Source: Azospirillum agricola (GTDB lineage Bacteria; Pseudomonadota; Alphaproteobacteria; Azospirillales; Azospirillaceae). Taken from it: 64,000 nucleotides of DNA. The stretch lies in assembly GCF_017876095.1 (NCBI RefSeq), contig NZ_JAGINM010000018.1:97963-161962 (forward strand), in the 5' to 3' direction. Position numbers and translations under genes: made by a program. Within the stretch, counting starts at the first letter, position 1. Each line of letters begins with the position of its first letter. Shown here piece by piece: positions 20,273 to 28,042 of this stretch. The notes under the pieces are model-generated. The model was not told where the DNA came from. It saw only the letters and a list, made by a program, of their open reading frames with translations, and ran no database searches.

Positions 20273-21172
20273 ATGCCACGCCCCATCGACATCCTCGACG
20301 ACATCCGCCGCCTGCAACCCGGCCTGAAGAAATCGGAGGCGCGGGTCGCCGCCCTGGTGCTGGCCGATCCCCGCAAGGTGTTGGAACAGAACGTCACCAC
20401 CCTCGCCCACGGCGCCGACGTCAGCGAAGCCACGGTCGTCCGCTTCTGCCGCAGCGTCGGCTGTGCCGGCTTCCCCGACTTCAAGCTTCGGCTGGCCGAA
20501 TGCCAGGCGCGCGGCGGCACCCCCTATGTCAGCCAGGACGTCGCCCCCGGCGACGGCGTCGGCACGCTGGCAAGAAAAATTTTTTCATCGAGCGCCGCCG
20601 CCCTGACCGCCGCGGCGGCCACGCTCGACGAGACGGCGCTCGGGGCCGCCATCGCCCTGCTGGCCGGCGCCCCGCGCGTGCTGTGCGTCGGGGCCGGCGC
20701 CTCGGGGGCGCTGGCGCAGGACGCCGCCCACAAGCTGCTGCGCTTCGGCGCCGACGCGCAGTCCTGCCCCGATCCGATGCTGGCCCGCATGCTGCTGCTC
20801 AATCTGGGCGAGCGCGGGGTCCTGCTGGCCGTCTCCAACACCGGGCGCAGCGGCGCCGTCAACGATCTGGCCATGGCGGCGCGGGCACAGGGCACGGCGG
20901 TGGTGGCGATCACCGCCCCCGGCTCGCCCCTCGCCCGCATCGCCAGCGTCGCCATCGCCAGCCAGCCGGTCGAGGACACGGAGATGTACACGCCGATGGC
21001 CTCGCGCCTCGTGCATCTGGCGCTGATCGACGTGCTGTCCACCGGGGTCGCCCTGCGGCTCGGCGATCCGGCCGTCCGCCACCTCGCCAGGGTCAAGGCG
21101 GCGATCAACGCCAGCCGCTCCCCCGACGCCCCATCCGACTCCCCGCTGCCGCAACCGTCATCCGACCATTGA
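20273..21172 (+). CDS. hexR: HexR-type transcriptional regulator (RpiR family)
   Basis: A 299-aa RpiR-family repressor: N-terminal helix-turn-helix (about 1-80, with VSEATVVRFCRSVGCAGF) and a C-terminal SIS sugar-phosphate-binding domain (about 120-260, with RVLCVGAGASGALAQDAAHK). HexR proteins bind 2-keto-3-deoxy-6-phosphogluconate and control Entner-Doudoroff genes; divergence from edd supports that role. I start at the ATG at 20273 because it begins the conserved MPRPIDILDDIRRLQPGLKKSE stretch. No Shine-Dalgarno is visible and a CATAAT box sits at 20261-20266, so the mRNA may be leaderless. Codons 100-105 are a run of rare A/T-rich codons forming a possible internal operator. Confidence 0.87.
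   Translation: MPRPIDILDDIRRLQPGLKKSEARVAALVLADPRKVLEQNVTTLAHGADVSEATVVRFCRSVGCAGFPDFKLRLAECQARGGTPYVSQDVAPGDGVGTLARKIFSSSAAALTAAAATLDETALGAAIALLAGAPRVLCVGAGASGALAQDAAHKLLRFGADAQSCPDPMLARMLLLNLGERGVLLAVSNTGRSGAVNDLAMAARAQGTAVVAITAPGSPLARIASVAIASQPVEDTEMYTPMASRLVHLALIDVLSTGVALRLGDPAVRHLARVKAAINASRSPDAPSDSPLPQPSSDH
20572..20588. promoter_or_regulatory. Intragenic copy of the candidate HexR operator
   Basis: AAGAAAAATTTTTTCAT lies inside hexR, in the linker between its DNA-binding and SIS domains. It differs from the upstream copy at two positions, keeps the same orientation, and is spelled with codons AGA AAA ATT TTT TCA that the surrounding genes avoid. Confidence 0.5.
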
Positions 21173-21205
21173 CCAACGGGGCGGCCCCGCCCACGGGCCA
21201 TCCCC

Positions 21206-21250
21206 TTGTACCATCGTCCAATTATTGCGCGTTCAAACGGTGGGTATCCT
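21206..21250 (+). promoter_or_regulatory. pedF promoter with shared PQQ-regulon box
   Basis: The box TTGTACCATCGT (21206-21217) lies exactly 39 bp before a -10-like TATCCT (21245-21250). The same arrangement occurs before pqqA. The box would cover about -51 to -40, the normal site for a LuxR-type response regulator acting next to RNA polymerase. Confidence 0.6.
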
Positions 21251-21311
21251 CCACAGCAACCCGCACCCGCCAAACCGGGACACACCGTTGCCTAGGATGA
21301 GGACAGCCCCC

Positions 21312-21755
21312 ATGAAGCGCCCCCTTTCCGCCCGCCTGCGCACGCTCGCCCTCGCCGGTCTCGCGCTCGGCGCCCTGGCCGCCGCCCCGACCACCGTCTC
21401 CGCCCATGGCGACATGACGCCCCAGCCGGTGGACACCACCGGCCTCGACAAGCTGGGCGAAACCTGGAAGGACGCCAACCCCTTCCGCGGCAACCCGCGC
21501 GCCATCGAGATCGGAGCCTCGGCCTTCAACCAGAACTGCGCGCGCTGCCACGGGCTGGGCGCGGTGTCCGGCGGCATCGCCCCCGACCTGCGCTATCTGG
21601 AGGCCGGCGACAGCGGCGACGAGTGGTTCAAGGAGCGCGTCATCAACGGCGCGGTCCGCAACGGAGTCACCTACATGCCGCGCTTCGGCGAGGCGCTGGG
21701 CCAGGAGGCCCTGTGGGCCATCCGGAGCTGGCTGGAGACCGTCCACGCCGACTGA
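21312..21755 (+). CDS. pedF: Cytochrome c-550 PedF
   Basis: A 147-aa exported c-type cytochrome that takes electrons from PQQ-dependent alcohol dehydrogenases. The signal peptide runs to about residue 31 (APTTVSAHG). The mature part begins with HGDMTPQPVDTTGL, the PedF hallmark; haem attaches at Cys76-x-x-Cys79-His80 (CARCH) and the axial ligand is probably the Met in TYMPRFG near residue 123. ATG 21312 is preferred over 21297 because AGGAC is well placed upstream. The response regulator, CxxxCW protein and pqq genes follow on the same strand. Confidence 0.9.
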   Translation: MKRPLSARLRTLALAGLALGALAAAPTTVSAHGDMTPQPVDTTGLDKLGETWKDANPFRGNPRAIEIGASAFNQNCARCHGLGAVSGGIAPDLRYLEAGDSGDEWFKERVINGAVRNGVTYMPRFGEALGQEALWAIRSWLETVHAD

Positions 21756-21942
21756 CAGCGGGAGCCACGCTTCCGGACGACACGCTGGTGCGGCGTGCGG
21801 CAAGTTCGCGCACGAAACAGTCAGCCTCTTGTATCAGTTGCCGCGCTCCGGCCGGTTCTGCCAGTATGTATGGAAGGGGGACGGGGGCCACGCCTCCCGC
21901 CCCCAACCGCGCCCTCCGCCGCTCCCATGGGGACAGCAGGCC

Positions 21943-22593
21943 ATGACCCGGATCCTGATCGCCGACGACCACCCGATGGTGCGCGACGCCCTGCGCAACG
22001 CGGTGCTCTATTCCTGCCAGGCCACCGACGTGATGGAGGCCGACGGGTTGGAGTCCGTGATGCGCGCGCTGGAGGAGCGGGGCGACATGGACCTGATCCT
22101 GCTCGACGTGAACATGCCCGGCATGAACGGGCTGGGCGGACTGCGCACCCTGCGCCAGCGCTTCCCGGCCACGCCGGTCGTGGTCGTGTCGGCGCACGAG
22201 GAACGGCGCATGGTGCGCGAGGCGATGGACAGCGGCGCCGCCGGCTTCATCCCCAAATCGACCCCGCGCGACGCCATCGCCTCGGCGCTGCGCCAAGTGC
22301 TGAATGGCGAACTCTACGTCCCTCCGCAGAGCGACGACGACCCCGCCGGGGACGACCTGGAGGACGCCGAAACCGCCGACATCGCCCGGCGCATCGCCAC
22401 CCTCACCGCCCAGCAGCAGCGCGTGCTGGAGATGCTGGGAACCGGAAAGCTCAACAAGGAAATCGCCTTCGACCTCAGCATCACCGAAACCACGGTGAAG
22501 GCGCACGTCTCCGCCATCCTGCAAAAGTTGAAGGTCTACAGCCGCACCCAGGCGGTGGTCATCGCCAACCGGGTGCTGGCCGGACGCCGCTGA
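21943..22593 (+). CDS. LuxR-family response regulator (AgmR/PedR-like)
   Basis: A 216-aa two-component regulator: receiver domain with phospho-acceptor Asp55 (LILLDVNMPG) and a C-terminal LuxR-type helix-turn-helix near residues 155-210 (LNKEIAFDLSITETTVKAHV). The start is the ATG before TRILIADDH; the open frame further upstream is not family-like. It lies between pedF and the PQQ genes, where AgmR/ExaE-type regulators of PQQ-dependent alcohol oxidation are found in other bacteria. No cognate kinase is in the window. The shared boxes before pedF and pqqA are its best candidate targets. Confidence 0.85.
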   Translation: MTRILIADDHPMVRDALRNAVLYSCQATDVMEADGLESVMRALEERGDMDLILLDVNMPGMNGLGGLRTLRQRFPATPVVVVSAHEERRMVREAMDSGAAGFIPKSTPRDAIASALRQVLNGELYVPPQSDDDPAGDDLEDAETADIARRIATLTAQQQRVLEMLGTGKLNKEIAFDLSITETTVKAHVSAILQKLKVYSRTQAVVIANRVLAGRR

Positions 22594-22626
22594 CGGAACA
22601 CCCGCCGACGGAACATCGCCGACACC

Positions 22627-23190
22627 ATGAAACTCTTCAGCGCCGCCATGATCGCCGCCGCCCTGCTGGCGGCGGCGATCCCGTTCGTTCCCGCCAAGGC
22701 CGCCAGCGTTGAGGAGCCGCCAGGTTTCCGCCTGTCGGACTACCGCGCCCCCACGCCGGCGGGCCTGTCGGGCGCCGTCACCCTCGACACGGGTGGCGTG
22801 CGAGCCTTGCTGGAACGGGGCGGAACGGTTCCGATCTACGTCCAGAAGCTCGACCGCAGCACGCTCCCCGGCGCGCCCTGGCTGCTGTCAAAGCCGTTTC
22901 GCCAGATTCCCGGCAGCGTCTGGCTGCCCAACGTCGGGCTGGGCGCTCCCGACCCGGCGACGCTGTCCTGGTTCGAGCAGCATCTTGCCCGGCTGACCGG
23001 CGGCGACCGCGCGCATGGCCTGCTGTTCTACTGCCTGTCCGACTGCTGGCTGTCGTGGAACGCGGCCAAACGGGCGGTGCTGGCCGGCTACACCCGCGTC
23101 CATTGGTACCCCACGGGCGTCGACGGCTGGATGGAGGCCGGGTTGCCGACGGAGGAGGCGCAGCCGCTGCCCGGTCCGCCGGCACCGTAG
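22627..23190 (+). CDS. PQQ-dependent catabolism-associated CxxxCW-motif protein
   Basis: A 187-aa exported protein with a signal peptide ending near residue 24 (PAKAAS) and a rhodanese-like fold. The hallmark is YCLSDCWLSWNAAKR near residue 138, two cysteines next to a tryptophan, shared by proteins that co-occur with PQQ-dependent alcohol dehydrogenases. It starts 33 bp after the response regulator. Its biochemical role is not established; a periplasmic thiol or metal function is a guess. Confidence 0.82.
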   Translation: MKLFSAAMIAAALLAAAIPFVPAKAASVEEPPGFRLSDYRAPTPAGLSGAVTLDTGGVRALLERGGTVPIYVQKLDRSTLPGAPWLLSKPFRQIPGSVWLPNVGLGAPDPATLSWFEQHLARLTGGDRAHGLLFYCLSDCWLSWNAAKRAVLAGYTRVHWYPTGVDGWMEAGLPTEEAQPLPGPPAP

Positions 23191-23247
23191 AAGGCGCGAT
23201 CTTGGAATCCCATGGCGGGGGCATGGAACCGATCGGCTCCCCCGGCA

Positions 23248-23292
23248 TTGCACCATCGTACCATGGCCGGTCCCCCGTCCGACCGGTATTAT
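23248..23292 (+). promoter_or_regulatory. pqqA promoter with shared PQQ-regulon box
   Basis: The box TTGCACCATCGT (23248-23259) is 39 bp before the -10-like TATTAT (23287-23292), the same spacing and 11 of 12 bases shared with the pedF promoter. The pqqA start codon follows about 55 bp after the -10. Confidence 0.6.
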
Positions 23293-23346
23293 TCCCATCG
23301 ACCAACAGTAGTGGTCGCCAACAATCCATAATTGGGAGAAACCAGA

Positions 23347-23427
23347 ATGAAGACCTGGCGCAAACCGAAGACCACCGAGATCGCGGTCGGCACGGAGATC
23401 AACGCCTACGCCTGCGCCGCGCTGTAA
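23347..23427 (+). CDS. pqqA: PQQ precursor peptide PqqA
   Basis: A 26-aa peptide that is the substrate for PQQ formation. It carries the essential Glu17-x-x-x-Tyr21 (EINAY), the two residues cross-linked by PqqE, and the usual N-terminal MKTWRKP. GGGAGAAA precedes the ATG. It lies 101 bp upstream of pqqB, with a G+C-rich hairpin-prone stretch (GCGCCGCGTCC, repeated inversely) just after its stop, which could favour excess pqqA transcript over the downstream genes. Confidence 0.96.
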   Translation: MKTWRKPKTTEIAVGTEINAYACAAL

Positions 23428-23528
23428 GCCGGACCGGCTTGGCCGATGGGCGCCGCGTCCCCGCACCGCGGCGCCCATCCTCCGGCACCACCCCTTCTCA
23501 GCCCCCCTGCCAGCGTGAGGGCCGGCCC

Positions 23529-24476
23529 ATGCACATCCTCGTTCTCGGCTCGGCGGCCGGCGGCGGCTTTCCCCAATGGAACTGCGCCTGCGAAGGTTGC
23601 CGCCGCGCCCGCGCCGGCGATCCGGCCGCCCGGCCCCGCACCCAGTCCTCGCTGGCGGTCAGCGCCGACGGCGCGCGCTGGATCCTGCTGAACGCCTCGC
23701 CCGACCTGGGGGCGCAGTTGCTCGCCAACCCCGCCCTGCATCCCCCCATCGCGCTCGAGGGGAGCGCCACGCGCGGCAACCCGATCGCCGCCGCCCTGCT
23801 GACCAACGCCGACATCGACCATGTGGCCGGGCTTCTCACCCTGCGGGAGTCCCACCCCTTCGCGGTCTACGCCACGCCACGCGTCCAGGGCGTGCTGGCC
23901 GCCAACCCGGTCTTCAACGTGCTGAACCCGGCCCTGGTGCCGCGCCGCCCGATGAGCCTCTGCACGCCCTTCGAACCGGCCGACGCCGCCGGCCGGCCGC
24001 TGGGGCTGGAGATCGAGGCCTTCGCCGTCCCCGGCAAGGTGGCGCTCTATCTGGAGGACGAAGCCGCCGGCCCGTCCTTCGGCTCGGTCGCCGAGGACAC
24101 GGTGGCGCTGCGCGTCCGGCCGGCCGACGGCTCCAGCGAGGGGCTGTTCTACATCCCCGGCTGCGCCGCCCTTCCCGGCTGGCTGGCCGACCGGCTGTAC
24201 GGGGCGCCGCTCGTGCTGTTCGACGGCACCACCTGGACCGACGACGAGATGATCCGCACCGGGACCGGCGTGAAGACGGCCGCCCGCATGGGCCACATGC
24301 CGATGTCGGGGCCGGACGGCAGCCTTGCCGCCTTCGCGTCGCTGAACGTCGCGACCAAGATCTACATCCACATCAACAACACCAACCCCGCGCTGCTGGA
24401 GGATTCGCCGGAACGGCGGAAGGCGGAAGCGGCGGGATGGCACATCGCCCATGACGGGCTGGAGCTGACCCTATGA
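23529..24476 (+). CDS. pqqB: PQQ biosynthesis protein PqqB
   Basis: A 315-aa metallo-beta-lactamase-fold protein. GSAAGGGFPQWNCACEGCR near the N-terminus contains the zinc-binding Cys cluster, and TNADIDHVAGLLTLRE near residue 95 is the metal motif. PqqB hydroxylates the processed Glu-Tyr intermediate in current models. The gene starts at the ATG giving MHILVLGSAAGG and overlaps pqqC by ATGA. Confidence 0.95.
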   Translation: MHILVLGSAAGGGFPQWNCACEGCRRARAGDPAARPRTQSSLAVSADGARWILLNASPDLGAQLLANPALHPPIALEGSATRGNPIAAALLTNADIDHVAGLLTLRESHPFAVYATPRVQGVLAANPVFNVLNPALVPRRPMSLCTPFEPADAAGRPLGLEIEAFAVPGKVALYLEDEAAGPSFGSVAEDTVALRVRPADGSSEGLFYIPGCAALPGWLADRLYGAPLVLFDGTTWTDDEMIRTGTGVKTAARMGHMPMSGPDGSLAAFASLNVATKIYIHINNTNPALLEDSPERRKAEAAGWHIAHDGLELTL

Positions 24477-25249
24477 GCGCATTTCTGTCGGTCGAGGCTT
24501 TCCGCGACGCGCTGCACGCCATCGGCGAGCGGCAGTACCACGACCTTCATCCCTTCCACCAGCTCCTGCACGGCGGCCGGCTGGAGAAGGGCCAGATCCA
24601 GGCCTGGGCGCTGAACCGCTTCTATTACCAGGTGTCGATCCCGCGCAAGGATCTGACCATCATGTCCCGCATGGACGACCCGGCCCTGCGCCGCGCCTGG
24701 CTGCAACGGGTGCTCGACCATGACGGGCTGAACCAGCAGGGCGAACCGGACGAGGGCAAGGTCGGCGGCATCGAACGCTGGCTGCGGCTGACCGACGGGC
24801 TTGGACTCGACCGCGACTATGTGCGGTCGCTGGAGGGCATCCTGCCGGCGACGCGCTACGCGGTGGACGCGTACGTCAACTTCGTGCGCGACCATTCGCT
24901 GCTGGAGGCGGTCGCCTCCTCGTTGACCGAGCTGTTCGCCCCCTCGATCCACCGCGAGCGCATCGCCGGCTTCGAGCAGAACTACGCCTTCGCCAACGAC
25001 AGCACGCTCTCCTACTTCCGCAAGCGGCTGGACGAGGCGCCGCGCGACGTCGAGTTCGGACTCAACTACGTGCTGGCCAACGCCCGCACCGCCGAGCAGC
25101 AGCAGCAATGCCTGCGCGCCCTGCGCTTCAAGACCGAGCTGCTCTGGGCGCAGCTCGACGCGCTGCACCACGCCTACGTCACGCCGAACCTGATCCCGCC
25201 CGGCGCCTTCGTCCCCGCCGACATGGCGCCGACGGAGTACCGCCGGTGA
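24473..25249 (+). CDS. pqqC: Pyrroloquinoline-quinone synthase PqqC
   Basis: A 258-aa cofactor-free oxidase of the TENA/THI-4 fold that catalyses the last step, ring closure and eight-electron oxidation to PQQ. The family stretch QAWALNRFYYQVSIPRKD is near residue 42 and VLDHDGLNQQGEPDEGKV near residue 80. It overlaps pqqB by ATGA and pqqD by GTGA. Length is normal. Confidence 0.95.
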   Translation: MSAFLSVEAFRDALHAIGERQYHDLHPFHQLLHGGRLEKGQIQAWALNRFYYQVSIPRKDLTIMSRMDDPALRRAWLQRVLDHDGLNQQGEPDEGKVGGIERWLRLTDGLGLDRDYVRSLEGILPATRYAVDAYVNFVRDHSLLEAVASSLTELFAPSIHRERIAGFEQNYAFANDSTLSYFRKRLDEAPRDVEFGLNYVLANARTAEQQQQCLRALRFKTELLWAQLDALHHAYVTPNLIPPGAFVPADMAPTEYRR

Positions 25250-25536
25250 CCCTGGCCGGCATCGCGGAAAGCGACCGGCTGCGGCTGGCCCCCGGCGTCA
25301 TGCTGCGCCACGACCGCCTGCGCGGGCAGTGGATGCTGATGGGGCCGGAGCGGCTGCTGGTGCTGGACGACATGGCCCTGGCCGTCATCCGCGCCGCCAC
25401 CGGCCCGGAGGCGGGGGACGTGGCCCAGGCCATCGACCGGCTGGCGGCGGAATACGACGCCCCGCGCGACGAGATCTCCGCCGACGTGCTGGAACTTCTG
25501 ACCGACCTGCGCAACAAGGGGTATCTCACGGCATGA
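25246..25536 (+). CDS. pqqD: PqqA-binding chaperone PqqD
   Basis: A 96-aa RiPP recognition element that presents PqqA to PqqE. The start is GTG at 25246, which overlaps the pqqC stop (GTGA); no ATG exists in the right place. Family features include LRLAPGVMLRHDRLRGQWML and the C-terminal LLTDLRNKGYL. The stop overlaps the pqqE start. Confidence 0.93.
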   Translation: MTLAGIAESDRLRLAPGVMLRHDRLRGQWMLMGPERLLVLDDMALAVIRAATGPEAGDVAQAIDRLAAEYDAPRDEISADVLELLTDLRNKGYLTA

Positions 25537-26651
25537 GCTGCGCCCTGCCCGCCTTTGCCGCCATGGCGGCCAACGCCCCGGCCCCGCCCTTCGCGGTGCT
25601 GATGGAGCTGACGCACCGCTGCCCGCTGCGCTGCCCCTACTGCTCCAACCCCACCGCCCTCGATCCGGCCAGCGCCGAGCTGGACACCGCGACCTGGATG
25701 CGCGTGCTGGACGAGGCCGCCGACGTCGGCGCCCTCCAGGTCCATTTCTCCGGCGGCGAGCCCTGCGTCCGCAAGGATCTGGAGGAGCTGGTCGCCCACG
25801 CCACCGACATCGGGCTGTACAGCAACCTGATCACCTCGGCGGTGCTGCTCGACGCGGAGCGGCTGAAGCGGTTGAAGGCGGCCGGCCTCCAGCATGTGCA
25901 GATCAGCCTCCAGGACAGCGAGGCGGAGGGCGCCGACCGCGTCGGCGGCTATCGCGGCGGCCACGCGCGCAAGCTCGACACCGCCCGGCTGGTGGTGGCG
26001 GAGGGGCTGGCCCTGACCATCAACGCCGTGCTCCACCGCCACAACATCGGGCGGGTGAACGAGGTCATCGATCTGGCGCTCGACCTTGGGGCCGGGCGGA
26101 TCGAGATCGCCAACGTGCAGTATTACGGCTGGGCGCTGGAGAACCGCGCGGCGCTGATGCCGTCGCGCGACCAGCTGCTGGCGATGGACGCCGCCGTGCG
26201 CGCCCGGCTGCCGGAACTGGCCGGGCGGATCGTCGTCGATTACGTGGTCCCCGACTATTACGCCCGCCGTCCGAAATCCTGCATGGGCGGCTGGGCGCGG
26301 CGCTTCATGAACGTGACCCCGCGCGGCCGCGTCCTGCCCTGCCACGCGGCGGAAACCATTCCGGGGATGGAGTTCGAAACGGTGTTCGACCGCAGCCTGT
26401 CGGAGATCTGGACCGACGGCACGGCCTTCACCCGCTACCGGGGCACCGCCTGGATGCCGCAGCCCTGCCGGTCCTGCGACCACAAGGAGGAGGATTGGGG
26501 CGGCTGCCGCTGCCAGGCCCTGGCGCTGGCCGGCGACGCCGACGCCGCCGACCCGGTGTGCGAGCTGTCCTCGGCGCACGAGGCCGTCGCCGCGCTGCGC
26601 GACCGCGACGCGGCGGCGCTCGGCACGGAGTGGCGCTACCGGGGGTTGTGA
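25533..26651 (+). CDS. pqqE: PqqA peptide cyclase PqqE (radical SAM)
   Basis: A 372-aa radical SAM enzyme that links the Glu and Tyr side chains of PqqA. The SAM cluster motif is Cys30-x3-Cys34-x2-Cys37 (RCPLRCPYC), FSGGEP follows near residue 73, and the C-terminal SPASM domain supplies auxiliary-cluster cysteines in SCMGGWA, LPCHAA, QPCRSCDHKEEDWGGCRCQ. It ends the pqqABCDE operon; pqqF is absent from the window. The next gene converges 37 bp away. Confidence 0.95.
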   Translation: MSCALPAFAAMAANAPAPPFAVLMELTHRCPLRCPYCSNPTALDPASAELDTATWMRVLDEAADVGALQVHFSGGEPCVRKDLEELVAHATDIGLYSNLITSAVLLDAERLKRLKAAGLQHVQISLQDSEAEGADRVGGYRGGHARKLDTARLVVAEGLALTINAVLHRHNIGRVNEVIDLALDLGAGRIEIANVQYYGWALENRAALMPSRDQLLAMDAAVRARLPELAGRIVVDYVVPDYYARRPKSCMGGWARRFMNVTPRGRVLPCHAAETIPGMEFETVFDRSLSEIWTDGTAFTRYRGTAWMPQPCRSCDHKEEDWGGCRCQALALAGDADAADPVCELSSAHEAVAALRDRDAAALGTEWRYRGL

Positions 26652-26688
26652 CGCCGCCGGGGCCACCGTCCAGGCACCGGACCCGGCG

Positions 26689-27843
26689 TCACGCCAGCAT
26701 GTTCACCGTGGGCAGGCCTCCCCCGGCCGCCGCGTCGCCTCCCATCGGCACCGTGCCGCCATCCAGCCCGCCCACCGGCCCCCCGCCATCGCCGGCCGTC
26801 TCGTCCGGCACGGTCATGGCGTCCGCCCCTTCGACCTTGGAGCCGAACGCCGCCTGACGCAGCGCGTTCACCTCCTTCTGCGCGCCGTCGACCAGCTTGT
26901 CGATCTGCTTGAACGCCTCGCGGCGCTCCTTGCGGCGCTTCTCGGATTCGTCCAGCTCGTTGGCGACCTTCGCCTCGCCGACCACCTGCTTGGCGACGTG
27001 CAGCACGCCCTCGACCCGCCGGCCGAAGGCATCCGCCTCCTTGTAGCGCGACATCTTCAGGTCGTTGTCGGCGATCATGTCCCGGATCAGCGCCCGCGCC
27101 CGCTCGCCGCGCGTGCCACCGCCGGACACGCCGGCGTTGCCCGGCAAGCCGGCCAGCACGCTGCCGACCATGCCGGCCAGTTCCGGCGGCAGGCCGTCGT
27201 CGCCGGCCGGGAGAGCCGCCTCGGCCGCTTCCCCGTCCGCCAGACCGGCGGCCAGCGCCTCCGCGGCTCCGGCCTCAGGCGGCGTCGGCACCGGAACGGC
27301 GGCACCGTCCCCCCCGGCCGAGATCGTCAGCGAGACCGAAACCTCCGTCTGCCGCACCGTCAGGGACGTCACCGTGGTCGTCCGCGTGATCTCGGTGGCG
27401 CCGCCCATGCCGGCCCCGCCCGGCAAGCCCATCGCCGCCGCGTTGGCGATGCCGGTCCCGTACTCCTTCGCCGCCCGCCCGGCCTCCTTGGCAAGGCGTC
27501 CGGCCTCCGCCGCAAGCTGCGCCATCTTCTGCGGATCGCCCTGGGCGTAGCGCATCGCCAGCTTGAGTTCCTGGATCTTGCGTTCGACCCGTTCCAGCCG
27601 CTGTTCGGCGGCGGCCTTGGGTCCGCCGACGCGCCGCGCCTCCTCCAGCGCCGCCTGGGCGCCGGCGTGGTCGCGCAACTGGCGCGGCGTCAGTTGGAGG
27701 GCCCCCGCCGCCCGCTCCGCCTTCTGGCCGAGCTGGCCCTTGGCGTCCTTCGCCTCAAGCTCCTTTTCCCACGGCTTCCTGGCCTGTTGCAGGCGGAACA
27801 TGCCCGTCTGCGCGTCCGACAGCACGCTGAAAACGCCGCTCAT
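26689..27843 (-). CDS. Hypothetical coiled-coil protein
   Basis: I do not recognise this 384-aa protein. Residues about 15-130 are charged and alanine-rich, consistent with a long helical coiled coil; 145-180 has a beta-like TEITRTTTVTSLTVRQTEVS; 185-250 is low-complexity Ala/Gly/Pro; 255-345 is again charged helix (DESEKRRKERREAFKQIDK); the C-terminus is Gly-rich. There is no signal peptide or membrane segment. It is monocistronic, converging with pqqE. A structural or secretion/flagellum-associated role is possible but only from composition. Confidence 0.65.
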   Translation of the reverse strand: MSGVFSVLSDAQTGMFRLQQARKPWEKELEAKDAKGQLGQKAERAAGALQLTPRQLRDHAGAQAALEEARRVGGPKAAAEQRLERVERKIQELKLAMRYAQGDPQKMAQLAAEAGRLAKEAGRAAKEYGTGIANAAAMGLPGGAGMGGATEITRTTTVTSLTVRQTEVSVSLTISAGGDGAAVPVPTPPEAGAAEALAAGLADGEAAEAALPAGDDGLPPELAGMVGSVLAGLPGNAGVSGGGTRGERARALIRDMIADNDLKMSRYKEADAFGRRVEGVLHVAKQVVGEAKVANELDESEKRRKERREAFKQIDKLVDGAQKEVNALRQAAFGSKVEGADAMTVPDETAGDGGGPVGGLDGGTVPMGGDAAAGGGLPTVNMLA

Positions 27844-28042
27844 GCCCTTCGCCCTCCGGTTCGGCGGGACCGCGCTCTTTCGCGGGAAAGTTTAGCACAA
27901 CCGGACGGCTTGTCCATTTTCCCCGCGCGGCTTTGCGGAACCCTGAAGCCTCCGCTCTGTTTCCATCTCCGTCATCGGATGCCGCAACGCGCGGCGCAAC
28001 GCCGCAGCCGGCGGAAGACAGGAATCCCGAGGAGGAAATCAG

